Below, one piece after another: positions 39,754-49,509 of a DNA stretch of 64,000 nt; the stretch's first letter is position 1, and the number at the start of each line of letters is the position of its first letter. The notes beneath the pieces were generated by a model that was given only the letters and a program-made list of their open reading frames with translations, searched no databases and was not told where the DNA came from. The DNA is from Sphingomonas sp. SUN019 (GTDB lineage: Bacteria > Pseudomonadota > Alphaproteobacteria > Sphingomonadales > Sphingomonadaceae). The stretch covers positions 2,633,501 through 2,697,500 of the forward strand of contig NZ_CP096971.1 of NCBI RefSeq assembly GCF_024758705.1, read 5' to 3'. A program made the position numbers and the translations under genes.

Positions 39754-40572
39754 TCATTCGCCTTCCCCCTCTTCATCCTCGCGCCGCAATTTCTCATACT
39801 CGCGTTTGTGGCGGAGGCGGGCGCGTTCGTTGGCGCGGGGATGGTTCGCCTCGATGCGCGGGCGGACGTAGCGTTCGCGGTCGAGATCGGGATGAGCCTC
39901 GTAAAGCTCGCCCATGGAGTGGGCGATGTCGACTGCGTCGGCGAGCCGGTCCGGCGGCATCAGGCGGTGCGGATCGGCGGGCGTGGCCGGCCCGAGCGCG
40001 GCGAGCGCATCATCGACCGGGAGCGCGGCCGGCGCAGGTTCGTTCGGACGGCGCGTATCGTCCTGCGCGTGGCGGAACTGGTCGGGGCGATAGGCGCGCA
40101 ACAGGAACATCAACAGGCGATCGTTATACTGCCATTTCGCACCGATCCGGCAGCCGTCGCGGTCGAACACCGGCACGTCGACGCCCTGGATCGCGCGGGT
40201 GAAGGCGACGTCGATCAGCCGCGTCGCCGCCGCCGCGGTCGCCGCCTCCCATGCGTGTGCGAAGCCCTCCGCACCCGGCGCGCGACGCAGGCGATAGGCG
40301 CTCTGCACCGACATATCGACCGCTTCGCACGCCGTGGAGACGAGGCCCGTGTCGGCGAGCGCCTCGATGAAGGTGCGCTGCACCTCGGGCGTCCAGCCAT
40401 CGGCGCGCGGGCGGCGAACGACGGGACGCCATTCGTAATCGTTCGGGTCGAAGCTGGTGATGTCGAACGGCTCGGGCGGGGGATCGCCGTTATCGTCCAG
40501 CTCCAGGGCGGTTTCGGGGTCGCGCTGGCCGGTGTCGGCGAGCGCGCGGTTGCGGTTCGGTTTGTTTGCCAT
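39754..40572 (-). CDS. Hypothetical protein with terminase-small-subunit-like HTH region
   Basis: The 272-residue product starts at the ATG at 40572 (MANKPNRNRA). After an acidic, proline-rich N-terminal part, residues about 65-160 read TPEVQRTFIEALADTGLVST and VDMSVQSAYRLRRAPGAEGF. This resembles the N-terminal helix-turn-helix of phage terminase small subunits. The C-terminal tail is charged (KREYEKLRREDEEGEGE). No large terminase is nearby, so it may be a stand-alone domesticated regulator. Family is not certain. Confidence 0.6.
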   Translation of the reverse strand: MANKPNRNRALADTGQRDPETALELDDNGDPPPEPFDITSFDPNDYEWRPVVRRPRADGWTPEVQRTFIEALADTGLVSTACEAVDMSVQSAYRLRRAPGAEGFAHAWEAATAAAATRLIDVAFTRAIQGVDVPVFDRDGCRIGAKWQYNDRLLMFLLRAYRPDQFRHAQDDTRRPNEPAPAALPVDDALAALGPATPADPHRLMPPDRLADAVDIAHSMGELYEAHPDLDRERYVRPRIEANHPRANERARLRHKREYEKLRREDEEGEGE

Positions 40573-40659
40573 CGACCAGTGTGGAGCAAAGGTTTTCCAA
40601 CTTTGGAAGGTTTCGCCGGGCCTTGTTGGATGCTTTGCGCGAGCGGTGTGGCGTGGGGG

Positions 40660-40803
40660 CATCCATCAGGAGGCGCAGATATCGGTTATGGAGCGCGCAG
40701 CGCGTCGGCCGGGAACTATCCCGTGCAGTATCGGCTTAGGCCGGGCAGCGTCGATATTGTCCGCGTTGTACGCTGGGCACGGGCGATTTCCGGGTTGCTC
40801 TAA
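40660..40803 (+). pseudogene. 3' remnant of a RelE/ParE-type toxin gene
   Basis: The frame ending at the TAA at 40803 reads DIGYGARSASAGNYPVQYRL and then VDIVRVVRWARAISGLL. This matches the C-terminal end of RelE/ParE toxins (usually ...SAGNYLVLYR... and ...IVRVLHGARDL...). The usual HGARD is changed to RWARA, and no N-terminal half or antitoxin partner is found upstream. It is therefore most likely a truncated relic. The rest of the 295-bp gap 40573-40867 shows no gene. Confidence 0.6.
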
Positions 40804-40867
40804 AGCAGCAGCGTTACTTCGACGACATTCAGTTGTGGCGTCGCGGCATAGCGGACTTTGTCATGCG

Positions 40868-41245
40868 CTACGCCTGCGTCAGGCTGAGAACGTTGCCGTC
40901 GGGGTCGGGGAAGAACGCGACCTTCGTGACGCCGCCGGGCGCGGTCCAGATGCCGAGGGCGTCCTGCCCCATGCCGTCGTAGATCGTGAAGGCGACGCCG
41001 CGGCCGGTGAGCGCGCGGACGGTGGCGGCGATATCGGCGACCTGCCAGCCGAGGATCGGGTGTGCCGAGGGGGTGTGTCCGGGTACTTCGGTGACGCGCA
41101 GCGGCACGCCCGCGAGGTCGAACACCGCGGCGAAATCGTCGCCGGGCAGGCGGGGAAGGCCGAGCGTCTCGGCGTAGAATGCTTCCGCGGCGCCGCGGTC
41201 GCGGGTGATGACGGAGGTGACGGGGGTGGCGTTGGCTAGGGGCAT
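40868..41245 (-). CDS. VOC (glyoxalase) family protein
   Basis: The 125-residue protein starts VTSVITRDRGAAEAFYAETL and ends AFFPDPDGNVLSLTQA, typical of VOC lactoylglutathione-lyase-like folds. It is monocistronic, pointing toward the ParE relic. Substrate unknown. Confidence 0.87.
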   Translation of the reverse strand: MPLANATPVTSVITRDRGAAEAFYAETLGLPRLPGDDFAAVFDLAGVPLRVTEVPGHTPSAHPILGWQVADIAATVRALTGRGVAFTIYDGMGQDALGIWTAPGGVTKVAFFPDPDGNVLSLTQA

Positions 41246-41389
41246 GATGGGGCTCCGGCGGGCGCGATGGGTGGAGGGTGACGCGTGGGGAGCGCGGAGT
41301 CCACTGGGTCAGATGGAGATTGCACGGATGTACAAACTGCGCGGGTCACTTTTCACGAAACCGGGTTTTCATTGAAAGTGGCGCGATCG

Positions 41390-41418
41390 TTGACATTGGA
41401 CAAAAGATTGTCCATGTT
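41390..41418 (+). promoter_or_regulatory. Promoter/operator of the toxin-antitoxin operon
   Basis: TTGACA (41390-41395) is a perfect -35. TGGACA-N6-TGTCCA (41397-41414) is a perfect 6-6-6 palindrome between it and the yefM start. The -10 would be CATGTT at 41413 with a 17-bp spacer (weak). YefM-type antitoxins repress their own promoter by binding palindromes near the -10, so this is the likely operator. Confidence 0.6.
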
Positions 41419-41424
41419 CCGATG

Positions 41425-41679
41425 ATGCAAACCGTCAGTTATTCCGAAGCGCGTGAAAATCTGAAGGCGATGATCGACAAGGTCGTCGCCGACCGTGCGC
41501 CGATCACGATCACGCGTCAGCGCGGCGAGGGCGCGGTGCTGATTTCCGAGAGCGAATGGGCCGGGATGGAAGAGACGCTGCACCTTCTGTCATCGCCAGC
41601 GAACGCCAGGCGTCTGCTCGAAGGAATCAAGCGGTTCGACGCCGGCGAAGGCGAGGAGCATGAACTGATCCGGCCGTGA
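41425..41679 (+). CDS. yefM: Antitoxin of the Phd/YefM family
   Basis: The 84-residue product starts QTVSYSEARENLKAMIDKVV and continues APITITRQRGEGAVLISESEW, the YefM pattern. LLSSPANARRLLEG also matches E. coli YefM closely. The ATG at 41425 aligns with E. coli YefM; the ATG at 41422 is equally possible. No Shine-Dalgarno is evident. The toxin gene overlaps its end by GTGA. Confidence 0.9.
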   Translation: MQTVSYSEARENLKAMIDKVVADRAPITITRQRGEGAVLISESEWAGMEETLHLLSSPANARRLLEGIKRFDAGEGEEHELIRP

Positions 41680-41942
41680 AGGTCTCGTTCGATCGCGAGG
41701 CGTGGGCGGAATATCTCCAGTGGCAGCGCGAGGATGTGCGCGTGCTGGAGAACATCAGTGGCCTGATCGAGGAATGCCGCCGCGATCCGTTTCGTGGGAC
41801 GGGCAAGCCCGAGCCGTTGAAGCGCGACCTTGCCGGTTGGTGGTCGCGGCGGATCACCGGCGAGCACCGGTTGATCTACCGCGCGCTCCGGTCGGGTGAC
41901 GCGCAGGTGGTCGAAGTGCTGTCGTGCCGGTATCATTATTGA
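41676..41942 (+). CDS. yoeB: YoeB-type RNase toxin
   Basis: The 88-residue toxin matches YoeB throughout: GKPEPLKRDLAGWWSRRI and TGEHRLIYR in the middle, ending CRYHY. The catalytic residues by analogy are E46, R65, H87 and Y88, all present, so it should be active. YoeB cleaves mRNA in the ribosome A site. It starts with GTG overlapping the yefM stop. Its own stop overlaps the next gene (reverse strand) by 7 nt. Confidence 0.93.
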   Translation: MKVSFDREAWAEYLQWQREDVRVLENISGLIEECRRDPFRGTGKPEPLKRDLAGWWSRRITGEHRLIYRALRSGDAQVVEVLSCRYHY

Positions 41943-42361
41943 GTCGGTGACGCCGCCGGGTGACCGGGCGCGAACTGCACCAAATCCCACAGGTTGCCGT
42001 AGAGATCCTTGAACACCGCGACGCGGCCGTAGGGTTGGTCGGCGGGCGGGCGGACCCATTCGACCCCGACGGCGGTGAAGCGGGCGTGGTCTCGGGCGAA
42101 GTCGTCGGTTGCGAGGAACAGGAAGACGCGGCCGCCGGTCTGATCGCCGATGTATTGGGCATGGTGGTCGGTGGCGGCGCGGGCGAGGAGGATATTGGTG
42201 GCGCTGGCGGGCGCGCCGGGCGGGCGGATCGTGACCCAGCGCTTGTCCTGTTCGGGCTGGTGGGTGTCCTCGACCAGCTCGAAGCCGAGTTTGCCAACGT
42301 AGAAGGCGAGCGCCTCGTCATAGTCGCGGACGACGAGGGCGATGTGGGCTAGGTGGGGCAA
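41936..42361 (-). CDS. VOC (glyoxalase) family protein, TTG start
   Basis: The protein is VOC-like: LAHIALVVRDYDEALAFYV, then FKDLYGNLWDLVQFAPGHP near the end. No in-frame ATG fits. The TTG at 42361 gives a normal N terminus (about 141 residues); a TTG at 42397 would add 12 residues. It is convergent with yoeB and divergent from the AT-rich gene at 42440 across 78 bp. Substrate unknown. Confidence 0.8.
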   Translation of the reverse strand: MPHLAHIALVVRDYDEALAFYVGKLGFELVEDTHQPEQDKRWVTIRPPGAPASATNILLARAATDHHAQYIGDQTGGRVFLFLATDDFARDHARFTAVGVEWVRPPADQPYGRVAVFKDLYGNLWDLVQFAPGHPAASPTQ

Positions 42362-42439
42362 TTCATTCAGTCCGTCTGTGATTGACCCTGACAGCAAGCT
42401 AGTTTGTAATTCCGGCTTTGTCGGCAGGATCTACGCATT

Positions 42440-43618
42440 ATGGCACTTACACCGTCACTAACGATTGCCGAGCAAAGAATCGCAAAGGCTCTAGCGATCG
42501 ATGGTGAGAGAAATCAGGATATTCATATCCTTATAAATATCGGTCGAACACCCTCAGTAAATTTTGGACGATTATCGGGCGTAAAGGACTGGTCGATCCA
42601 ACCAGCGACGGCGGACGAGACGGGCGCATTCAAATTTGAGAAGTCGCTCGTCGATTTGAAAACCGGTTTGTCGCCTTTCCAAGACGAGCGTCTGGTTCGG
42701 TCGCGCGAGGCGATGATGCTCGCTGTTCAGGTTTTTAATTTGCCAGGACTGCTGTTTAAGACCGAGCTCTTTTCCATGTTAGCAAACGTGGCATGGACCT
42801 ACCTGCTTCACGAGTTTTATGACCGAAAGGGCGTAAAACTTGAAGACAAGACGGGAAATACTCTCTTGCTGAGCCAAATGCTCAAGCGATCTGACTGCCC
42901 GCTAGCTAAGGATATCAAAAAAAATCTTCTAGCGATAAAAACAATTCGTGATGATGTAGAGCACAAAATTCTGGCGTCGCTAGGACGTTCATTTTATCCC
43001 TTGTTTCAAGCCAATTGCTTAAACTTTGAAGAGGTGATTTGTGCTTTTTTTGGATCAAGAATGAGTTTGGGGAGTACATTATCATACGCGCTTCAGTTCT
43101 CAAAAATGAGTCCGGATCAAATTGCACAATTACAAAAGTACGACTTAAATCCAGAAATCAATGCGATCAACGAGCACATTAAGGAGGTGTCCGAACAAGA
43201 CGGAACAGAAGGTATGCAATTTCAGTTCAAAGTCGCATACTCCTTTGAAAAGGTATCAAAGGGTGACGCAAACATCGTCTTCACAAATAACAATCCAGGC
43301 AGCGACAAAAAACATGAGGTCGTAGTACAAAAAGTGGCTGCCGATGAGCAATGGCCCTATAAACCGATGACCGTCGTGAAAGCCGTCAAGATGGCTACAG
43401 GGCTCGCCTTCTCTTCACATAATCACGTTCAAGCATGGAGGAAATATGGAGTGCGGCCCAAAGCCGACAGCACCGATCCGTCGGGCTGCAATAAGAAATT
43501 TTGCACTTACCATCCTGCGCATGGCGATTACACCTACTCTCAGGACTGGATCGATAAACTGATTGCCGCGATCCAAGACGCCAACGAGTATGCGGCCATC
43601 AAGGCCGTCAAACTCTGA
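42440..43618 (+). CDS. DUF3644-like protein with HEPN-type R-x4-H motif
   Basis: This 392-residue protein is unlike its neighbours in composition: it is rich in A/T codons (AAA, ATT, TTA), a sign of transfer. The central helical region (about 85-205) reads RSREAMMLAVQVFNLPG, then ANVAWTYLLHEFYDRKG, resembling DUF3644 as I know it. R170-D-D-V-E-H175 is an R-x4-H motif of the sort that forms the active site in HEPN RNases. The C-terminal part (about 215-390) carries KMATGLAFSSHNHVQAWRKY and a YCTYHPAHGDY-like Cys/His patch (FCTYHPAHGDYTY). No signal peptide. It lies just past yefM-yoeB. A defence or stress RNase is possible but unproven. Confidence 0.65.
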   Translation: MALTPSLTIAEQRIAKALAIDGERNQDIHILINIGRTPSVNFGRLSGVKDWSIQPATADETGAFKFEKSLVDLKTGLSPFQDERLVRSREAMMLAVQVFNLPGLLFKTELFSMLANVAWTYLLHEFYDRKGVKLEDKTGNTLLLSQMLKRSDCPLAKDIKKNLLAIKTIRDDVEHKILASLGRSFYPLFQANCLNFEEVICAFFGSRMSLGSTLSYALQFSKMSPDQIAQLQKYDLNPEINAINEHIKEVSEQDGTEGMQFQFKVAYSFEKVSKGDANIVFTNNNPGSDKKHEVVVQKVAADEQWPYKPMTVVKAVKMATGLAFSSHNHVQAWRKYGVRPKADSTDPSGCNKKFCTYHPAHGDYTYSQDWIDKLIAAIQDANEYAAIKAVKL

Positions 43619-43623
43619 CGCCA

Positions 43624-45507
<1,884 letters not shown>

Positions 45508-45544
45508 TTATGCTCCAGTATCGGAGCAAGGACGGTCTTTGGTG

Positions 45545-45640
45545 ACCTCCCTCCCTCCGCCGGTCTCAACCGGATCAGGTTCGGCGGGTCATGGCTTCAG
45601 CCAAATCTCAACCGCTAAGGCGCGGTCCCCCGGGGATGGA
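45545..45640 (-). promoter_or_regulatory. TPP riboswitch (THI element) upstream of thiC
   Basis: On the minus strand the leader contains GGTTGAGATTTGGC and CCGAACCTGATCCGG, the two conserved TPP-sensing segments (CUGAGA-like and AACCUGAUC), then GGCGGAGGGAGG. It is about 40 nt before the thiC start. High thiamine pyrophosphate should lower thiC expression. Confidence 0.93.
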
Positions 45641-45675
45641 ACCGGCATAGGCGCAAGCGGCGGGCCGGACAAACG

Positions 45676-45714
45676 AAAAGGCCGCGCGGGAGGGGGGAGC
45701 CGCGCGGCCTTTTT
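45676..45714. terminator. Strong two-way hairpin terminator
   Basis: AAAAGGCCGCGCGG (45676-45689) pairs with CCGCGCGGCCTTTT (45700-45713) around a 10-nt loop, with T runs on both strands. It ends the ferritin-like gene transcript from the right. Confidence 0.85.
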
Positions 45715-45739
45715 AACTGCAGTGCCAGATGCGAGAGGC

Positions 45740-46756
45740 TTAGTTCGCGCCGCTGGTCCGCAGATCCTGATTGGCGTTGTTGGTGCCGGCCGGGAAGAAG
45801 CCGCCGCCGATCCCGGCGGTATTGCGGAGGTATACGATGTTGTGGACCTGCGCCGAGGTGCGGCTGAACGCGAGGCCGTTGGCGTCGGTCGGCACGATGT
45901 TCGACACCGACGCATCCGGCCCGACGATGCCCTGATCGAGGTCGCTCGCTCCATCCAGCGAATCGCGCGCGTCGGAGATTGCGCCCGCCGCCGTGCGCAG
46001 GCTGGGGGTCGCCAGACCCTTCGCATAGAGCACGGTGCGGACGAGGCCGGCGTGATATGCCTCCGCCGCCAGGATGCCCGCCGCGGCCTCCAGGAACACC
46101 TTGCTGTTCAGGAGCGGCGCCGCGCCCTTGTAGGCGGTGACCCCGACATCTTCGAACAGATACGCCGCGAGCAGGAAGTTCTCGTCGTTGGCGTAGGGGT
46201 CGAAGGTTTCGTTTGCGCCGACGATCTTCGCCGCGCGCGCCGCCGCGGTGAACGCGCCGTTTGCGCCGCCGTCGATGTTGAGCGCAGGCTGCGCCACCGC
46301 CGCCGCGCCGAGCGCGGTGCGCAGGAAGTTGACGTGCGCGATCTCGTCCGCGGCGATCTCTCGCGCATAGGCTGCGACGACCGGGTCGGTGAAGATCACC
46401 TGACGGCCTCCGGTGACCGCGCCCTGCGCGCCCGATGTGCCGGTCACGCCGGTCTGGCTGGATGCGGGCAAGCCCACGCCGAACGCCGCGAACGAATAGA
46501 ATTGCGCTTCGAGATATTCGAGGTTGAGCGCCAGGTTCAGGATGTTGGGATCCTGATCGACGGTGGTCGGCGTCGGGGTTGGCGAAGGGCTGGGGGTCGG
46601 CGTCGGCGTATCGTCGTCATCGTCGCCGCAGGCGGAGAGGAAGGCGAGCGTGCCGACCGCGGCGGTCGATGCGCCGGCGACCTTCAGGAAGCGGCGGCGG
46701 GCCGCGCGTCGTTCGTTGGTCTGATCGATCAACGCGAAGATGGAGTCCTTGATCAT
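45740..46756 (-). CDS. Exported ferritin-like-domain protein, lipoprotein form
   Basis: This 338-residue protein has a twin-arginine-like start (RRRFLKVAG) and a lipobox FLSAC, then an acidic/TP-rich linker. The core has paired helices: [45 protein letters not shown] and ILAAEAYHAG, the ferritin-like (Ferritin_2) metal-ligand pattern with E and ExxH. The C-terminal tail has NIVYL...GGGFFPAG, shared with its paralogue upstream. It should be anchored in the membrane, facing the periplasm. Its metal role (storage or redox) is unknown. Confidence 0.85.
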   Translation of the reverse strand: MIKDSIFALIDQTNERRAARRRFLKVAGASTAAVGTLAFLSACGDDDDDTPTPTPSPSPTPTPTTVDQDPNILNLALNLEYLEAQFYSFAAFGVGLPASSQTGVTGTSGAQGAVTGGRQVIFTDPVVAAYAREIAADEIAHVNFLRTALGAAAVAQPALNIDGGANGAFTAAARAAKIVGANETFDPYANDENFLLAAYLFEDVGVTAYKGAAPLLNSKVFLEAAAGILAAEAYHAGLVRTVLYAKGLATPSLRTAAGAISDARDSLDGASDLDQGIVGPDASVSNIVPTDANGLAFSRTSAQVHNIVYLRNTAGIGGGFFPAGTNNANQDLRTSGAN

Positions 46757-46800
46757 GGCGAAGTCATCCCTGAAAAGTTAAGAACGGAAAATATCGCGGC

Positions 46801-47784
46801 TCACGTGGCCGACTTGATGTTTCCGTTGACGCCCGCGGGGAAGAACCCGCCCATCGTCTTCGACGCATTGCCCAGGTACACGATGTTGAGCACCGCCCCG
46901 GTCGTGCGGCTGTAGGCCAGGCCGTTTTCGTTCAGCGGAACGATGTTCGACACCGGACCAGCGGCGCTGGACGTCGCGGCGATGCCCTGATCGTCGTCGG
47001 GCGCGATGCCGCGGATCCTGTCCTCGGTAGGCGCGCCGTCGAGCATGTCGCGCGCGTCGGAGATCTTGCCCGCCGCGGTGACCAGCGCAGGCGTGTCGAT
47101 CCCCTTGCGATACAGCACGGTGCGCACGATCGCGGCGTGATAGGCCTCGACCGCGAGAATGCCGGCCGCTGCCTCGAGGAAGGTCTTGTTCGAAATGAGC
47201 GCGGCTGCGCCCTTGTAGGCGGTGACGCCGACATCCTCGAAGATGAACGCCCCGAGCAGGAAGTTCTCATCGGAGGAATACGGGTCGAATGCGGTGCCGG
47301 CCGGCACGACGCCGGCTGCCTGCGCCGCGACGCTGAACGCGTTGTTCGCGCCGAAACCGACGTCGATCGCTGGCATCGCGACGGCGGCGGTGCTGAGCGC
47401 GGTCCGCAGGAAGTTGACGTGCGCCAGTTCGTCCTGCGCGATTTCCTTCGCATAGGCGGCCACCAGCGGATCGGTGAAATTGACCTTGCGGCCCGGCGTC
47501 ACGGCGCCGGGCGTGGTGCCAGACGGGCCGGTGGTCGACGCGGCGGGAAGGCCGGTGCCGTTGACCGCATAGAGATAGAATTGCGCTTCGAGATATTCGA
47601 GGTTCAGCGCGAAGTTCAGCACGTCGGCATCGGTCGGGGCGGCCTGCGCCGCGGCGGAGTTGGCGTAGGCGAAAGCGCCGCCGACGGCGGCTGCGCCGAA
47701 CGCCGCGGTGAAGAAGGCGCGACGATTTTCGCGTCGCTGCACCCGGCCGTCGAGAACCTCGATCAGCTGTTCACTTTCGGACAT
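46801..47784 (-). CDS. Exported ferritin-like-domain protein, soluble form
   Basis: The 327-residue paralogue begins with a Tat-like signal ([20 protein letters not shown]) that has no lipobox, so it is probably periplasmic. The same helix motifs occur: [48 protein letters not shown] and [10 protein letters not shown]. The C-terminal NIVYL and MGGFFPAGV repeat the pattern. Spacing to the next gene is 44 bp, so they form one operon. Both are divergent from the ECF sigma gene. Confidence 0.85.
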   Translation of the reverse strand: MSESEQLIEVLDGRVQRRENRRAFFTAAFGAAAVGGAFAYANSAAAQAAPTDADVLNFALNLEYLEAQFYLYAVNGTGLPAASTTGPSGTTPGAVTPGRKVNFTDPLVAAYAKEIAQDELAHVNFLRTALSTAAVAMPAIDVGFGANNAFSVAAQAAGVVPAGTAFDPYSSDENFLLGAFIFEDVGVTAYKGAAALISNKTFLEAAAGILAVEAYHAAIVRTVLYRKGIDTPALVTAAGKISDARDMLDGAPTEDRIRGIAPDDDQGIAATSSAAGPVSNIVPLNENGLAYSRTTGAVLNIVYLGNASKTMGGFFPAGVNGNIKSAT

Positions 47785-48054
47785 ATCTGGCACCCTTTCC
47801 CATCCTCCCGACCGGGCCAGTCCGTTGTCCGGACCGGTCGTGGCCAAGGCGACTATTCGCGACACCGATGACCGAGGTGCCCACACCGGGACCGACGCAC
47901 GTCATGCTATCCGGTCGGCCTAGTTACGCTTTGCCACGAAAAAGGATGCACGCGCCAAAATGTAAAAAAGTGTAACAACCGCAAACAGCTGTGGCCGTGC
48001 CCGCGGGCGTGCGCCTAAGGGAGGTAAAGGCGGGGCGATGGCGGGGATGCGAGC
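47785..48054. other. Divergent intergenic region (ferritin-like / ECF sigma)
   Basis: No gene was found here. It includes an AT-rich patch CCAAAATGTAAAAAAGTGTA (47957-47976) and several GC-rich short inverted repeats (for example CCGGACCGG). It must hold the promoters of both directions. An ECF-type promoter could not be assigned with confidence. Confidence 0.5.
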
Positions 48055-48636
48055 GTGAGCGAAGCAGCGGGCGGCATGGGGATCGACGATGCGCGGGCGC
48101 GGCTGTCCGACGCGCTGGCCCGCACCGCAGCCAAGGATGCGCGCGCCTTCAATCGCGTCTATCGCATGACCTCTGCGAAGCTATTCGGGATTTGCCTGCG
48201 TATCTGCGGCGAACGAAAGGCGGCGGAGGACGTTTTGCAGGAAGTCTATCTCTCGGTGTGGGTGCGCGCGGACCGGTTCGATCCCGCACGCGGCAGCGCG
48301 ATCGCCTGGCTGTCGGCGGTGGCGCGCAACCGGGCGATCGACTGGCGACGACGCCATCCGGCGCGCGCGACGCGCCCGGTCGAGGAAGCCGAGGCGTTGC
48401 CCGACGATGCGCCGCTGGCCAGCGACCTGATGCTGCGCGGGGAGGCCGACCGGAAGCTGCACCTGTGCCTGGACGATCTGGAGCCGCGCCAGCGCGGGGC
48501 GATCCGCACCGCCTTTTTCGAAGGGGTGACCTATGCTGAGCTCGCCACGCGCGATGCGACGCCGCTGGGCACGATCAAGAGCTGGGTGCGGCGCGGGCTG
48601 ATGCGGTTGAAGGAGTGTCTCGATGCCGACTCCTGA
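48055..48636 (+). CDS. ECF-type RNA polymerase sigma factor
   Basis: This 193-residue sigma-70-family factor has region 2 (FNRVYRMTSAKLFGICLRIC, then AAEDVLQEVYLSVW and ARNRAIDWRRRH) and region 4 (DLEPRQRGAIRTAFFEGVTY and TPLGTIKSWVRRGLMRLKEC). The layout is SigK-like. The GTG at 48055 is the best start seen; an ATG at 48076 is an alternative. The anti-sigma gene overlaps its end by 14 nt. The divergent ferritin-like genes are likely targets, by position. Confidence 0.92.
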   Translation: MSEAAGGMGIDDARARLSDALARTAAKDARAFNRVYRMTSAKLFGICLRICGERKAAEDVLQEVYLSVWVRADRFDPARGSAIAWLSAVARNRAIDWRRRHPARATRPVEEAEALPDDAPLASDLMLRGEADRKLHLCLDDLEPRQRGAIRTAFFEGVTYAELATRDATPLGTIKSWVRRGLMRLKECLDADS

Positions 48637-49345
48637 TGCGGCGACCCCCGACGACATGCCCCCGGACGACAGCGTGATGGCAGCCGAACTGGCGCTGGGG
48701 CTGGTCGAGGGTGAGGACCGCGCCGTCGCGCTTCGCCGGACGATGGCCGAGCCCGGTTTCGCGCGCGAGGTGGAGCGATGGCGTGCGCATTTCGCCAGCC
48801 TGCTGGACGGCGTTACGCCGGTCGCACCACCGCCCGAACTGGAGGCGCGCGTGATGCGTGCGATCGACGGCGGCGCGGGCAAGTGGCGCTGGGCGACCGG
48901 CGTCGCGTCCCTGATGGCGGCGGCGCTGGCCGGCGTGCTGGTGCTGCGGCCGCCCGAGCGGGTGATGGTGCGCGTGCCGGGCGCGCCGACGACGATGCCG
49001 ATCGGGCTGACCGCGGCGATGGTGCCGTCCGATGCCGCGCCGGAGGGCGGGAAGCCGTTCGTCGCGATCTATGATCCGGCATCGGGTGCGGTGCGTGTCG
49101 CGGGCGATCTGGCGGTGCCGAGCGAGCGCGACGCCGAATTGTGGCGGATCGGCACGGATGGCGTGCCGAAATCCCTGGGGCTGATGGTGGCGGTGGGGCG
49201 GTCGACGATCACGCTGCCGCGCGCCGATCGCGACGCACTGGCGGCGGGGGTCACGCTGGCGGTGTCGATCGAGCCGAAGGGCGGATCGCCGACCGGGCTG
49301 CCGACCGGGCCGGTGGTGGCGACGGGGGCGTTGGTTAGGTTGTAG
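48623..49345 (+). CDS. Anti-sigma factor (RskA-type)
   Basis: The 240-residue protein has an N-terminal cytoplasmic part (about 1-90, AAELALGLVEGEDRA), one membrane helix (WRWATGVASLMAAALAGVLVL, about 93-113) and a C-terminal periplasmic RskA-like domain (VAIYDPASGAVRV and LWRIGTDGVPKSLGL). It holds the ECF factor inactive until an envelope signal. The 14-nt overlap with the sigma gene supports coupled synthesis. There is no HxxxCxxC zinc motif. Confidence 0.9.
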   Translation: MPTPDAATPDDMPPDDSVMAAELALGLVEGEDRAVALRRTMAEPGFAREVERWRAHFASLLDGVTPVAPPPELEARVMRAIDGGAGKWRWATGVASLMAAALAGVLVLRPPERVMVRVPGAPTTMPIGLTAAMVPSDAAPEGGKPFVAIYDPASGAVRVAGDLAVPSERDAELWRIGTDGVPKSLGLMVAVGRSTITLPRADRDALAAGVTLAVSIEPKGGSPTGLPTGPVVATGALVRL

Positions 49346-49357
49346 GGGTGCTTCTTC

Positions 49358-49471
49358 AATCCTCCCCTGCAAGGGGAGGTGGCGCGCAGCGCCGGAGAGG
49401 TGTTGCCCTCTCGATAGGGTGACACCCCTCCGTCAGGCTGCGCCTGCCACCTCCCCTTGCAGGGGAGGATT
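49358..49471. repeat. Palindromic intergenic repeat with CTCCCCTGCAAGGGGAG core
   Basis: AATCCTCCCCTGCAAGGGGA plus GGTGGC (49358-49383) and its exact complement (49446-49471) form 26-bp perfect arms. Between them imperfect pairing continues (GCGCAGC...GCTGCGC). Each arm is itself a small palindrome. It lies between the anti-sigma gene and the DUF2141 gene, which converge here. Such repeats are common in sphingomonad genomes, as I recall. Confidence 0.9.
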
Positions 49472-49509
49472 TTCTCGAAGGCCGTTTCGACCCTGACCGC
49501 CGCCGTGAA

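Noticed and set aside
39556..40803. Plus-strand frame of 415 codons as one gene
   Set aside because: It starts inside the MITE-like element and is antisense to the terminase-like gene. Only its last 47 codons look like a protein (RelE/ParE relic).
40800..43620. A prophage or an insertion sequence with its own transposase
   Set aside because: No transposase, integrase, capsid or large terminase gene can be read in any frame; only the MITE-like element is mobile in looks.
47785..48054. A defined ECF promoter upstream of the sigma and ferritin-like genes
   Set aside because: No convincing -35/-10 pair of an ECF class could be assigned by eye, so it is left as an open question.
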